Assembly: GCA_038040445.1 (NCBI GenBank)
Contig: JBBPIG010000002.1
Location: forward strand, 321,847-385,846
Reading direction: 5' to 3'
Source of the DNA: Acidobacteriota bacterium
GTDB lineage: Bacteria > Acidobacteriota > Blastocatellia > UBA7656
Length of the DNA stretch: 64,000 nt
Within the stretch, counting starts at the first letter, position 1. Every line of letters starts with the position of its first letter. A model generated the notes under the pieces. The model was not told the origin of the DNA. It did not search any database and saw only the letters and a program-made list of their open reading frames with translations. Below are positions 53,521 through 62,736 of the stretch, piece after piece. The translations under genes were made by a program, and so were the position numbers.

Positions 53521-56243
53521 CACGGCGTTAGGTTCATCTTCCGCAGCAATTCAGCGTATCGCCGGTCTGAGCGCAGGCTATCGAACATCGGTCGGCTCTT
53601 GAGGCGATATATCAGCGGTGTGCGCTGCTCATAACCTTTTTCCAGCGATTCGAATGCTCTATCCTTATCGCCGAGACCCGTGTAGATGATCGCAAAGTTA
53701 TAAGGCGAGATGTAGCGTTGCTTTTCCAGCCTCTTCTGCTCGTTGAGTATTTTCAAGGCCTCATCGCGCCTGCCCGCCACCGCATAAGCGTATGCCAGCA
53801 TCGGGTGTCTATCCCATCGTTCCGGTGCGTTATCGAGGGTCACGGCCGTTTGTATCTCCGCGACGCCCTCCTCATACATCTCCTTTGCTAGATAAGTCTC
53901 ACCAAGGAGAGCGTGCGGTTGAGGTCTATCCGGGTTCTTATCCAGCACCTCCCGGTACAGCTCAATTGCCTTGTCATACTGGCGCGCAACCAAATACGCA
54001 TTAGCAAGGCCTCCGGCTTGACTCGTTGGGTCAAGTTCCACAGCCCGTTTCGCATAGGGAAGGGCGTCATCCGGTCGCCCAACGCTCGACAGATAATTGG
54101 AAAACGCGATGTTAGCTAGTGGGGAGTTCGGGTCAAGCTCCAGAGCTTGTTTGAGTTCTTTCTCTGATCCCGCCCAGTCGAAATTACTGTACTTAGCCAC
54201 CCCCAGGAAGACATGACCTTCGGCAAGTGTGTCATCAAGCTCCAGCGCTTTTAGCGCCGCCCCCTCGAGTTTTGGCAAGTACTCATTCGTGGTCCAGAAG
54301 CCACGATTTACCATAAAGTAATAGGTATAAGCTAACCCGGTATAAGCCAGTGCATAGTTCGGGTCTTTTTCGATGGCTTGCTTGTAGTAATCAATGCTTT
54401 TCTCAAATGCCTCTTTTGTTTGCTTACGGAAGTAATGTTTGCCCAAAATGTAAAGCTCATAAGCCTCGGTGTTCTCGGTGTACGGTTTAGCCAGTTGGTT
54501 TTTCTGTTCGCCGGAGAGCCGCAGCCGCAACCCATCTAAAATCTGCCGCGCGATCTCACCTTGAACGACGAGGATACCCGACAGCTTGCGGCTGTATTGC
54601 TCGCCCCACAGTCGGCGGTTGTCTCTCACATCCACCAGCTCGGTGCTGATTGCCAGGCCATCCCCTTGCTGTGTCAGTCTGCCCATCAACACAGCCTTGA
54701 CATTCAACTCGCGCCCGACTGCCTGCGGGTCTACCTGCTGCCCCCTGTAACGCAAGACCCTGTTGAGCGAGATGACTTTCAGGTTAGGCAACCGTGAGAG
54801 GCTGTTGATGATGCTGTCGCTGATGCCGTCCGAGAGGTATTCGGTGTTGGGGTCGGCGCTCACGTTGACGAAAGGCAAGACCGCTACCGAATCTATCGCC
54901 TCGCCGCTTCTGGCCGGGTAGAAGAAATATGCGACGGCCGCGACGGCAACGACAACGGCTGCTGCCGCGAGTACCGCGCCGCGCTTATGGCGCTTGATCT
55001 CACTGACCAGATACTCGGCGCTCGATGTCGTACGTGCCGTCGCACCATCACCAGTCGTTGCGGCAGACTCCGAGACAGTCTCGACCGCCGCCTGACTGCC
55101 GCTTGTTGTCGTTATCTTTCCACCGTTTCCATCCGGCTGAAGAGAGCGACTCAGCCGCGCCTCGACCTCCAGCTCTTGCTTCAGGCTCTTTAGATCAACC
55201 GACAGTTCACTGACCGTCTGGTATCGCTCCTCCCTGTCCTTGCATAGCGCCTTCGCTACAATCCGCTCCAATTCGGCAGGGACGTTCTGCGCGAACCGCG
55301 CCAGCGGCAACGGCTCGTTCTGTAAGATCGCCGCTATCACATCACTCGGCGTCGCCCCCTCGGAGGGGCAGCGCCCGGCCACCATCTCATATATCACCAC
55401 TCCCAGGCTGAAGTTGTCGCTGCGCGCGTCTACCTTCAGTCCGCGCGCCTGCTCCGGCGACATATAACTCACCGTCCCAAGCACCAGCCCTGGCGTCGTG
55501 TCCACATCCACAACAGTCGTTGACTCAGAACCCGAGCGACTCTGCCTCTCTGTAAGCTTCGCCAGCCCGAAGTCCAGGACTTTGACCAGCCCGTCGCGCC
55601 GGACCATGACATTCTCAGGTTTTATGTCGCGGTGAACGATCCCCGCCTCGTGCGCGGCTTCAAGGGCGCTCGCGATCTGCGCCGCCACATCGAGCGCCTC
55701 ACCTACCTCAAGCTGAGCGCCGGACAGGCGCTCTCGCAGCGTCTGGCCGTCAATGTATTCGGTGGCGATGAAGTGGCGCCCGTCTACCTGGCCGACCTCG
55801 AAGATCGTCACGATGTTCGGGTGGTTAAGGCTTGAGGCGGAGCGCGCCTCCAGCTCGAACCGGCGCACACGATCAGGTTCTTCGGTGAATTCTTTTGGCA
55901 GAAGTTTGAGCGCGACCTTGCGTCCCAGATGGGTATCTTCGGCCAGGTAGACTTCCCCCATCCCGCCTGCCCCAATCAATGACAGCACGCGGTAGTGGCT
56001 GAGGCTCTGGCCCATCAGCGATAGATTTTGCCTTCCGGCGACGAGCCCTGCCGCGACCTCAAGGGCGGGCGCAGCGAAGTAATTGCCGACTTTATCGTGG
56101 GCACGGAGCAGCGATTCGGCTTCGCGGCGCAACTCTTCATCTGAGCCACACGCTCCATCGAGGAAGGCAGCCCGCGCTTCAGGCTCGATCTCTAGAGCCG
56201 CGTGGTAGAGATGACCGGCTTTCTGGTAACGCTCGGGAGTCAT
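53520..56243 (-). CDS. Ser/Thr protein kinase with TolB-like and TPR domains
   Basis: 907 residues. Short N-terminal segment (TPERYQKAGHLYHAALEIEP..), kinase domain with GAGGMG (91-96), K113, HRD (204-206) and DFG (224-226), a membrane helix (~428-447), a TolB-like region starting SVAVLPFVNVSADPNTEY, and at least eight TPR units to the C-terminus. Such receptors sense outside signals and phosphorylate cytosolic targets. The preceding 59 bp is a relic of an ECF sigma gene, showing the gene arose as part of a duplication with its neighbour. Confidence 0.93.
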   Translation of the reverse strand: MTPERYQKAGHLYHAALEIEPEARAAFLDGACGSDEELRREAESLLRAHDKVGNYFAAPALEVAAGLVAGRQNLSLMGQSLSHYRVLSLIGAGGMGEVYLAEDTHLGRKVALKLLPKEFTEEPDRVRRFELEARSASSLNHPNIVTIFEVGQVDGRHFIATEYIDGQTLRERLSGAQLEVGEALDVAAQIASALEAAHEAGIVHRDIKPENVMVRRDGLVKVLDFGLAKLTERQSRSGSESTTVVDVDTTPGLVLGTVSYMSPEQARGLKVDARSDNFSLGVVIYEMVAGRCPSEGATPSDVIAAILQNEPLPLARFAQNVPAELERIVAKALCKDREERYQTVSELSVDLKSLKQELEVEARLSRSLQPDGNGGKITTTSGSQAAVETVSESAATTGDGATARTTSSAEYLVSEIKRHKRGAVLAAAAVVVAVAAVAYFFYPARSGEAIDSVAVLPFVNVSADPNTEYLSDGISDSIINSLSRLPNLKVISLNRVLRYRGQQVDPQAVGRELNVKAVLMGRLTQQGDGLAISTELVDVRDNRRLWGEQYSRKLSGILVVQGEIARQILDGLRLRLSGEQKNQLAKPYTENTEAYELYILGKHYFRKQTKEAFEKSIDYYKQAIEKDPNYALAYTGLAYTYYFMVNRGFWTTNEYLPKLEGAALKALELDDTLAEGHVFLGVAKYSNFDWAGSEKELKQALELDPNSPLANIAFSNYLSSVGRPDDALPYAKRAVELDPTSQAGGLANAYLVARQYDKAIELYREVLDKNPDRPQPHALLGETYLAKEMYEEGVAEIQTAVTLDNAPERWDRHPMLAYAYAVAGRRDEALKILNEQKRLEKQRYISPYNFAIIYTGLGDKDRAFESLEKGYEQRTPLIYRLKSRPMFDSLRSDRRYAELLRKMNLTP

Positions 56244-56302
56244 CCTCTTCCCCCTTCACTCAGCTCTCTATAAAGCCAGGCTTCGGCCAGGCTCCAGTCG
56301 CG
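56244..56302 (-). pseudogene. Relic of ECF sigma factor C-terminus
   Basis: Reading leftwards: RDWSLAEAWLYRELSEGGRG then stop overlapping the kinase ATG. This matches the last ~20 residues of the complete sigma gene at 58991 onward. Homology ends at about 56302, marking a duplication breakpoint. Confidence 0.85.
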
Positions 56303-56322
56303 CATCCCGTTCGCCCTTTACC

Positions 56323-59001
56323 TCACTTCAACGCAACGCGCCTGACCAATTCATCGAATCGCGGGTCATCGCGGAGGGCATCAAGACTCGGGTCGATTCG
56401 TAAATACGGCATGCCCCATTCGCGTCGTTGATACGATCTTTCCAGGTATTCAAATGCTTTATCCTTGTCCCCTGTATGGACGGTCAAACACGCTTCCAGG
56501 AAGTAAGAGCGTATTTTGCCTTCATCAAATCTTTTGACTCGTTCACGCCCGACACCGTGCCATCCCGATGTTTGATATGCTTTCTTATAACCTTGAACGG
56601 TTTCTTCGTCTGTTTTCAGTACAGCCTGCCATTTCATAAACCATTCAAAGGCTTCGGCTTCGTTGCCTTGCACGTTCAATGCGGGAACAAGCCAGGCGTA
56701 AGTTGCAACAAAATTCGGATCGATTTCTGACACTCGTTTGAATTGGGTGATCGCTTCTGGATAGCTCCGGGCATAATACAAGCTGACACCATAATTTCGC
56801 TGGATAAATAGCGACGTCGGCTCAAGGTCTATCGCGGTCTTAATTTCGGCAATGGCTTCGTCAAAACGTCCGCGACCATACAGGTAACGCGCATACATGT
56901 CATGCGCCCGACCCGAGTTGGCGTCCAATTCGATGGCGCGTTTGCATTCCCGTTCGGCTCCGTCAAGATCCCATTCGTAGAAAAATTTGTTCTCACACAA
57001 GGCGCTATGCGCGTCAGCCAGATTTTCGTCCAATGCTAATGCGTTATTTATCGCTTCAATCGATTTTTTATATTCTTCATGTGTGTTACCTCCGAAATTG
57101 CCAAGAGCGCGGTGTACATGCGCCTTTCCCGCCCAAACCCGGGCATAATTAGGGTCAAACTGAATGGCTTGCTCCAAGAGCCCAACCGCCTTTTGCGCGT
57201 CCGCCACGGTTCTTTTGTCGTATAGATACATCCCCTGCAGATAGAGCCGGTACGCGTCTTCATTGGTCGTCCCGCGCTTGGCCGTCGGATTGCCTGAAGT
57301 AGTTGAGAATCGCGCCAGCAATTTGTTTCCAACCTCGCCCGCAATCGCGTCCTGCATCGCAAAAACATCACCCGCGTCTTTCTCGATCAAATAAGTTTGT
57401 TCAATCTGCTCGCTCGCCACATTCAAAAGCTGTGCGGTGACGCGGATTTTCCCGTTTGCCAATTGATAACTCGACGCGAGAACGTAATCTACCCGCTGCT
57501 CCCGCCCGGCGGTAAGCGAGTCCTGGTTGATGTCGGCATATTTGCGTGTAGCGCTCAAGGGGCGGACGATAATACCCTTCATAGAGTTGATTCTGTGAAT
57601 CAGGGAATCGGCGATACCGATTTCGTAAATCTCAACCCGGTTCGCTGTATTGATTGGTTTGAGCGGCAAGACGGCAATTGATTTCGTACCGTCCGCGCTC
57701 GAAGCTGTCTTTCCCCTATAGAAAAAATAATAGCCAATTGCAATTACGCCGACGAGCAATGCGGCTAGCGCAAATGCGGAAACCGGTTTATGGCGTCTGA
57801 CAGTCACTGAAAAACCGTGCTGTGTTTCCGCGGTTTGTTTGTTCGCATCTCCCGTCGTCGCTTGCAAAACCGCGGTTGCCTTTTGTCTATCAGACGAAAG
57901 CGACCTTTCTAATTTGTTTTCCAGGGTGAGATTTTCTTTCAAGTCCTTCAAATCCGTGAGAACGTCCTTCATCGTTTCATAACGTTCGTCCCTATTTTTG
58001 CGGAGCGTTTTGGCAACGATACGCTTCAACTCGTCCGGCACATTTGAAGCAGAACCTGAAAGCGGCTGCGGCTCGGTATTGATCAAATTAGCGAAAGTTT
58101 CCGACAGCGAATCGCCCTCAAACGGTATTCGTCCCGCCAGCATTTCATAAATCACCACGCCGAAACTGAAAATGTCTGTCCGCTCGTCAACCCGTTCGCC
58201 TTTCGCCTGTTCGGGCGACATGTAATTAACCGTTCCCAGAATCACGCCTTTCGCCGTCTGATTCCTAGTGGTTGCGTCCAGTCCCATAAGAGCCTTGTTT
58301 TCTTGCTCGACAAGTTTTGCCAAACCGAAATCCAGAACTTTGACCAACCCGTCTGGCCGCACTATGACATTCTCCGGCTTTATGTCTCTATGCACGATCC
58401 CCGCCTCGTGCGCCGCTTTAAGCGCGCTCGCGATCTGCGCCGCCACATCGAGCGCCTCACGTACCTCAAGGTGACCACCGGACAGGTGCTCTCGCAGCGT
58501 CTGGCCGTCAATGTATTCGGTGGCGATGAAGTGGCGCCCGTCTACCTGGCCAACCTCGAAGATCGTCACGATGTTCGGGTGGTTAAGGCTTGAGGCGGCG
58601 CGCGCCTCCAACTCGAACCGGCGCACCTGATCAGGATCTTCGGTGAATTCTTTTGGCAGAAGCTTGAGCGCGACCTTGCGCCCCAGGCTGGTATCTTCGG
58701 CCAGGTAGACTTCCCCCATCCCGCCTGCCCCGATCAATGACAGCACGCGGTAATGGCTGAGGCTCTGGCCCGCAAGCGATAGGTTTTGCCGCCCGGCGAC
58801 GAGCCCTGCCGCTATCGCAAGGGCGGGCGCGACGAAGTAATTTCCGACTCTATCGTGGGCACGGAGCAGCGATTCGGCTTCGCGGCGCAACTCCTCGTCC
58901 TCGCCGCACTCCCCATCGAGAAAGGCCGCCCGCGCTTCAGGCTCGATCTCTAGAGCCGCGTGGTAGAGATGACCGGCTTTGCGGTGACGCTCAGGAGTCA
59001 T
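56323..59001 (-). CDS. Ser/Thr protein kinase with TolB-like and TPR domains (duplicate)
   Basis: 892 residues. First ~230 residues nearly identical in sequence to the neighbouring kinase (GAGGMG, HRD, DFG at the same positions), diverging after GTVNYMSPEQ. The membrane helix (VSAFALAALLVGVIAIGYYFF), TolB-like segment (SIAVLPLKPINTANRVEIYEI) and TPR tail are less similar. Its start overlaps the sigma factor end by 11 nt, so the two are translationally coupled; co-regulation of the kinase and an ECF sigma factor is a known acidobacterial theme. Confidence 0.93.
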   Translation of the reverse strand: MTPERHRKAGHLYHAALEIEPEARAAFLDGECGEDEELRREAESLLRAHDRVGNYFVAPALAIAAGLVAGRQNLSLAGQSLSHYRVLSLIGAGGMGEVYLAEDTSLGRKVALKLLPKEFTEDPDQVRRFELEARAASSLNHPNIVTIFEVGQVDGRHFIATEYIDGQTLREHLSGGHLEVREALDVAAQIASALKAAHEAGIVHRDIKPENVIVRPDGLVKVLDFGLAKLVEQENKALMGLDATTRNQTAKGVILGTVNYMSPEQAKGERVDERTDIFSFGVVIYEMLAGRIPFEGDSLSETFANLINTEPQPLSGSASNVPDELKRIVAKTLRKNRDERYETMKDVLTDLKDLKENLTLENKLERSLSSDRQKATAVLQATTGDANKQTAETQHGFSVTVRRHKPVSAFALAALLVGVIAIGYYFFYRGKTASSADGTKSIAVLPLKPINTANRVEIYEIGIADSLIHRINSMKGIIVRPLSATRKYADINQDSLTAGREQRVDYVLASSYQLANGKIRVTAQLLNVASEQIEQTYLIEKDAGDVFAMQDAIAGEVGNKLLARFSTTSGNPTAKRGTTNEDAYRLYLQGMYLYDKRTVADAQKAVGLLEQAIQFDPNYARVWAGKAHVHRALGNFGGNTHEEYKKSIEAINNALALDENLADAHSALCENKFFYEWDLDGAERECKRAIELDANSGRAHDMYARYLYGRGRFDEAIAEIKTAIDLEPTSLFIQRNYGVSLYYARSYPEAITQFKRVSEIDPNFVATYAWLVPALNVQGNEAEAFEWFMKWQAVLKTDEETVQGYKKAYQTSGWHGVGRERVKRFDEGKIRSYFLEACLTVHTGDKDKAFEYLERSYQRREWGMPYLRIDPSLDALRDDPRFDELVRRVALK

Positions 59002-59512
59002 CTCTTCTCCCTTCGCTCAGCTCCCTATAAAGCCAGGCTTCTGCCAGGCTCCAGTCGCGGCGGACCGTGCCGACAGAGACTTTGAGAGCTTCGGCTGTCT
59101 CTTCCAGACTCAGCCCTGCGAAGAAGCGCAGCTCCACAACGCGAGCCTGTCGCGGGTCAAGCTTCTCCAACGCTGTCAACGCATCGTCGAGGGCCACAAG
59201 ATCGGCGCTTCGCTCGGTTTCAATGTCGGCGGCCTTCGAAATAGAGACCTTCAGCCCGCCGCCCCCGCGTTTTTCGCGAGCCTGGGCGCGGGCGAAATCT
59301 ACAAGGATGTGCCGCATGATTTGGGCCGCCAGCCCGAAGAAATGAGCGCGGTTCTGCCACTCGACATTTTTCCAATCGATCAGCCGCAGATAGGCTTCAT
59401 TGACCAGCGCCGTCGTCTGCAGAATGTGGCCGGGGCGCTCGGCAACCATGTAGCGGCGGGCTATGCGGTGCAATTCTGTGTGGACCAGAGGCATGAGTTG
59501 ATCCAGTGCCAC
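58991..59512 (-). CDS. ECF RNA polymerase sigma factor (Acidobacteria/Planctomycete kinase-linked type)
   Basis: 173 residues from GTG. Region 2 (ALVNEAYLRLIDWKN..HFFGLAAQIMRHILVDFARAQ) and region 4 (LDPRQARVVELRFFAGLSLEETAEALKVSVGTVRRDW) are both present. Homologs usually begin ~20 residues earlier with a conserved helix, and this helix (HEITQLLVAWNNGDR) is encoded upstream, but in that frame I find no ATG, GTG or TTG before a stop. Either the start is an unusual codon, or the 5' end has been damaged by the neighbouring rearrangement. Confidence 0.85.
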   Translation of the reverse strand: MALDQLMPLVHTELHRIARRYMVAERPGHILQTTALVNEAYLRLIDWKNVEWQNRAHFFGLAAQIMRHILVDFARAQAREKRGGGGLKVSISKAADIETERSADLVALDDALTALEKLDPRQARVVELRFFAGLSLEETAEALKVSVGTVRRDWSLAEAWLYRELSEGRRDDS

Positions 59513-59811
59513 CCGATCACCGTTGTTCCAGGCGACGAGCAGTTGAGTGATCTCGTGGGTTGAGGGAGTGTCCGTGGAACCCTCCGGTGTTGCGCGATGC
59601 GAGCAGGAGCCCAGATGCTAACGCCATAAGCTACCACACTCGCGCAATTGGCGCACCAATAATGCGATGAAGTCTTCCGGAGCAAAACAATACCCATTGA
59701 AAGCTTCGCAGATTCAGCCATCGCATCCTCTTGAGAAACCGAGTAAAGCGCGCGAAGCATTTGGCCAGTTGCGCCAGCGGTGAGTTCAGCTCGGAACAAT
59801 ATCTCGGAGTG

Positions 59812-60019
59812 CGTTAGCACTTTTTCGAGCAGGCGACGCCTTCATAGATGAGGGTGCCAAAAGCCCAGCAGAAACCAAGAACGACCCCCAGAATCCGCAG
59901 ACCGCGTTGATCGGCAAGAAGGCGGGAAAGAAGATCACGGCCGGCGACACGCTGCAGGTTCGGAATACCAACGGAACTATTTCGCAGGAGTTCGTTTTCA
60001 CCGTCTCATCACAGCAATG
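59812..60019 (+). pseudogene. C-terminal relic of a kelch/IPT surface protein
   Basis: [19 protein letters not shown].. and LQVRNTNGTISQEFVF match the C-terminal tail of the intact kelch protein at 61188-62666. Nothing resembling the kelch blades precedes it; a deletion or tail-only duplication is likely. Confidence 0.75.
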
Positions 60020-60084
60020 ACACAAACGGATCCTTCGAACGGAGTGAAACAAATCCATGTCTAGAAAAGGAGATCAACAAAATC

Positions 60085-61116
60085 ATGCCCAGGAAAACCA
60101 TCAAGCCAACGCTCGCCCTCCGAGCAGCGAGAATATTCAAAAGGTCAATCGGTAATGGCATAGGACAAGCGATGAATGCACGACTGCTAGCATGCGCCAG
60201 CGTCGCGGTGGCGCTGGCCTTCACGTCGCTCGTCTCAGCGCAGCACTTCGGCGACTGGGGCGCGCCGGTGAACGCAGAATCGATCCCCGGCACCAGTTCG
60301 GAGCTAAATACGACGTCCAACGAGGGCTACCCGATCCTGTCGCCGGACGGTCTCAGTCTCTACATAGTTTCAGATCGGCCCGGCTTCACCGGCGTAACTG
60401 CCAACCTGGACATCTGGGTCGCCCACCGCGCCAGCAAGAACGACCCGTTGGGAGCCCCGGAGAATCTCGGCCTGCCTGTGAACAGCAGCGCTAACGACTG
60501 GTCCCCCACGCCGGTGCCGGGCCACGGGCTCTTCTTTGTCAGCGCGCGGAGCGGCGGCTGCGGATCGGACGACATCTACTTCACGCGCTTTAAACACGGT
60601 GCCTGGGAGGAGCCGCAAAACGTCGGGTGCCAGATCAACAGTACAGACAGCGAGTCGGGCCCGTCGTACTTCGAGGACGAGAGCGGACACGCCATCCTTT
60701 ACTTCTCAAGCAACCGGGCCGGCGGTTTCGAACCCGGCGGCATCGACCCCGACATCTACTTCAGCGTCGATTTCGGCCCGGCGCAGCTCGCTCCCGGACT
60801 CAATACCGCATTCAACGATGTTCGACCGAACGTTCGCAAAGACGGACTCGAAATCGTCTTTGACTCGAACCGGGACGGCTTCACCGGCGTAACCCGCAAC
60901 CTGGACATCTGGACGTCGAGCCGCGAGACCACCGCCGATGACTGGTCGACGCCAACCAATCTGGGCCCCCTGATCAACAGCGCGGCAACCGATGCGCGGG
61001 CGACGCTGTCGCGCGACGGCTTGACCATGTACTTCGGCTCAGGCCGCGCCGGCGGCGATGGGATGTCCGACATCTACATGACAACTCGCGAGAAACTTAA
61101 GGGTAATGGGCACTAA
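60085..61116 (+). CDS. Secreted PD40/TolB-like beta-propeller protein
   Basis: 343 residues behind AAAAGGAG. N-terminal extension then a signal peptide ([20 protein letters not shown]). Five or so blades contain [44 protein letters not shown] and [16 protein letters not shown], typical PD40 units with Asp-box-like turns. Probably a surface or periplasmic binding protein. Partner unknown. Confidence 0.85.
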   Translation: MPRKTIKPTLALRAARIFKRSIGNGIGQAMNARLLACASVAVALAFTSLVSAQHFGDWGAPVNAESIPGTSSELNTTSNEGYPILSPDGLSLYIVSDRPGFTGVTANLDIWVAHRASKNDPLGAPENLGLPVNSSANDWSPTPVPGHGLFFVSARSGGCGSDDIYFTRFKHGAWEEPQNVGCQINSTDSESGPSYFEDESGHAILYFSSNRAGGFEPGGIDPDIYFSVDFGPAQLAPGLNTAFNDVRPNVRKDGLEIVFDSNRDGFTGVTRNLDIWTSSRETTADDWSTPTNLGPLINSAATDARATLSRDGLTMYFGSGRAGGDGMSDIYMTTREKLKGNGH

Positions 61117-61187
61117 GACGAAGAGGGCGCGCCCTGGATGTGCGGAATAATGACGCAATAGAGATTCTTGGAAAGGATATTACTTCG

Positions 61188-62666
61188 ATGGAAACTCTGA
61201 AATCTCATCCACAAATTGAGCGACTGCTTTGTTGGAAGAATCGAGCAAGCCTGGTGAAGCATACGGCTGGTGTGATACTGGCAGTGATCTGCTTGACCAG
61301 CGGGCTTGCTTTGCCGGGTTATTGCTGGAATCAGCAGTCTTCTTCCCAATCCGAAATTGTGCCAGCGGCGAATTCGGCTGGGAACAACACTGGCAACCTC
61401 AACGCAGCACGCCACAGTCACACGGCGACGCTGCTGCCCAATGGCAAGGTCCTAGTCGCGGGGGGCAGCGGCTTTGATAACCGCATCCTTAACAGTGCGG
61501 AGCTATACGACCCGGCCACTGGGACGTGGAGCTATACCGGCAGCCTCAACATACCTCGAATCGTCAACACTGCGACCCCGTTGCCTGACGGCAAGGTTCT
61601 GGTCGCAGGAGGATTTGATAACCTCGCTCTCAACAGCGCCGAGATATACGACCCGGCCAATGGGACGTGGAGCAGCACTGCCAACCTTAACACGGTCCGT
61701 TTTTGGCATACAGCGACACTGCTTCAAAACGGCAAGGTTTTAGTTGTGGGAGGCTCCGACTTGAATCTCCCTCTCAAGAGTGCGGAGATATACGACCCGG
61801 CCACCGGGACGTGGAGCGTCACCGGCAGCATCATAGCAGCCCGCTATGCGCACACGGCGACGCTACTAGAAAACGGCACGGTTCTCATCGTGGGAGGATC
61901 GGACGATGGTAACCTCGACTCCACCTTAGCGAGCGCGGAATTATACGACCCGGCCACCGGGACGTGGAGCGTCACCGCAAACCTCAATGCCGCCCCTATT
62001 TTTCACACGGCCACGTTGCTGCCCAACGGAAAGGTCTTAGTCGCAGGGGGATACAATTCGCCTCCGAGATCTCTAAACGGCGCGGAGCTGTATGATCCAG
62101 CCGCCGGGACGTGGAGCGATACCCGCACTCTCAATGCGGCCCGCAATAGTCATAGCGCGACGCTGCTGCCTGGCGGCACGGTCCTGATCGCGGGAGGAGA
62201 TGATTGGAATCGCGGTTCCTTACTAAACAGCGCGGAGCGATATCACTCGGCCATCGGGATATGGGACACCACCACTAACCTCAGCACGCCTCGCTCTCAT
62301 CACACAGCGACGCTACTGTCCAACGGCAAAGTGTTGGTCGCAGGGGGCCAAAGCGGCAGCACCCTCAACAGCGCGGAGCCCCTCAACAGCGCTGAGCTCT
62401 ATGATCCGACGGCCCCAATCGCGATCCCAACGATCGTCAGCGCTTCGGTCGAGGGCAAGAGGCTCTTTGTCGTTGGCGAGAACTTTGACCCCGGCGCGGT
62501 GATACTGCGTAACGGAGTAGAGCAGACGACCAAGAACGATCCCCAGAATCCGCAGACCGCATTGATCGGGAAGAAGGCGGGCAAGAAGCTCAAACCCGGC
62601 GAAAAGCTACAGGTGCTAAACCCTAACGGCACCCTGTCGCAGGAGTTCACTTTCACAGGCTCGTAG
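61188..62666 (+). CDS. Kelch-repeat surface protein with IPT-like tail
   Basis: 492 residues from ATG; upstream in-frame GTG is possible. N-terminal membrane/signal segment ([21 protein letters not shown]). Seven-odd kelch blades of the type [30 protein letters not shown], then a C-terminal IPT/TIG-like module ([28 protein letters not shown]). The blade sequences are very alike, indicating recent internal duplication. Likely secreted and adhesive or carbohydrate-binding. Confidence 0.85.
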   Translation: METLKSHPQIERLLCWKNRASLVKHTAGVILAVICLTSGLALPGYCWNQQSSSQSEIVPAANSAGNNTGNLNAARHSHTATLLPNGKVLVAGGSGFDNRILNSAELYDPATGTWSYTGSLNIPRIVNTATPLPDGKVLVAGGFDNLALNSAEIYDPANGTWSSTANLNTVRFWHTATLLQNGKVLVVGGSDLNLPLKSAEIYDPATGTWSVTGSIIAARYAHTATLLENGTVLIVGGSDDGNLDSTLASAELYDPATGTWSVTANLNAAPIFHTATLLPNGKVLVAGGYNSPPRSLNGAELYDPAAGTWSDTRTLNAARNSHSATLLPGGTVLIAGGDDWNRGSLLNSAERYHSAIGIWDTTTNLSTPRSHHTATLLSNGKVLVAGGQSGSTLNSAEPLNSAELYDPTAPIAIPTIVSASVEGKRLFVVGENFDPGAVILRNGVEQTTKNDPQNPQTALIGKKAGKKLKPGEKLQVLNPNGTLSQEFTFTGS

Positions 62667-62736
62667 GGCAGTGACAACGAAGCGAGCCGGTGCAAGAGAT
62701 GAGGATCATCTCGACTTTATGACGAAGGAGAAACTT

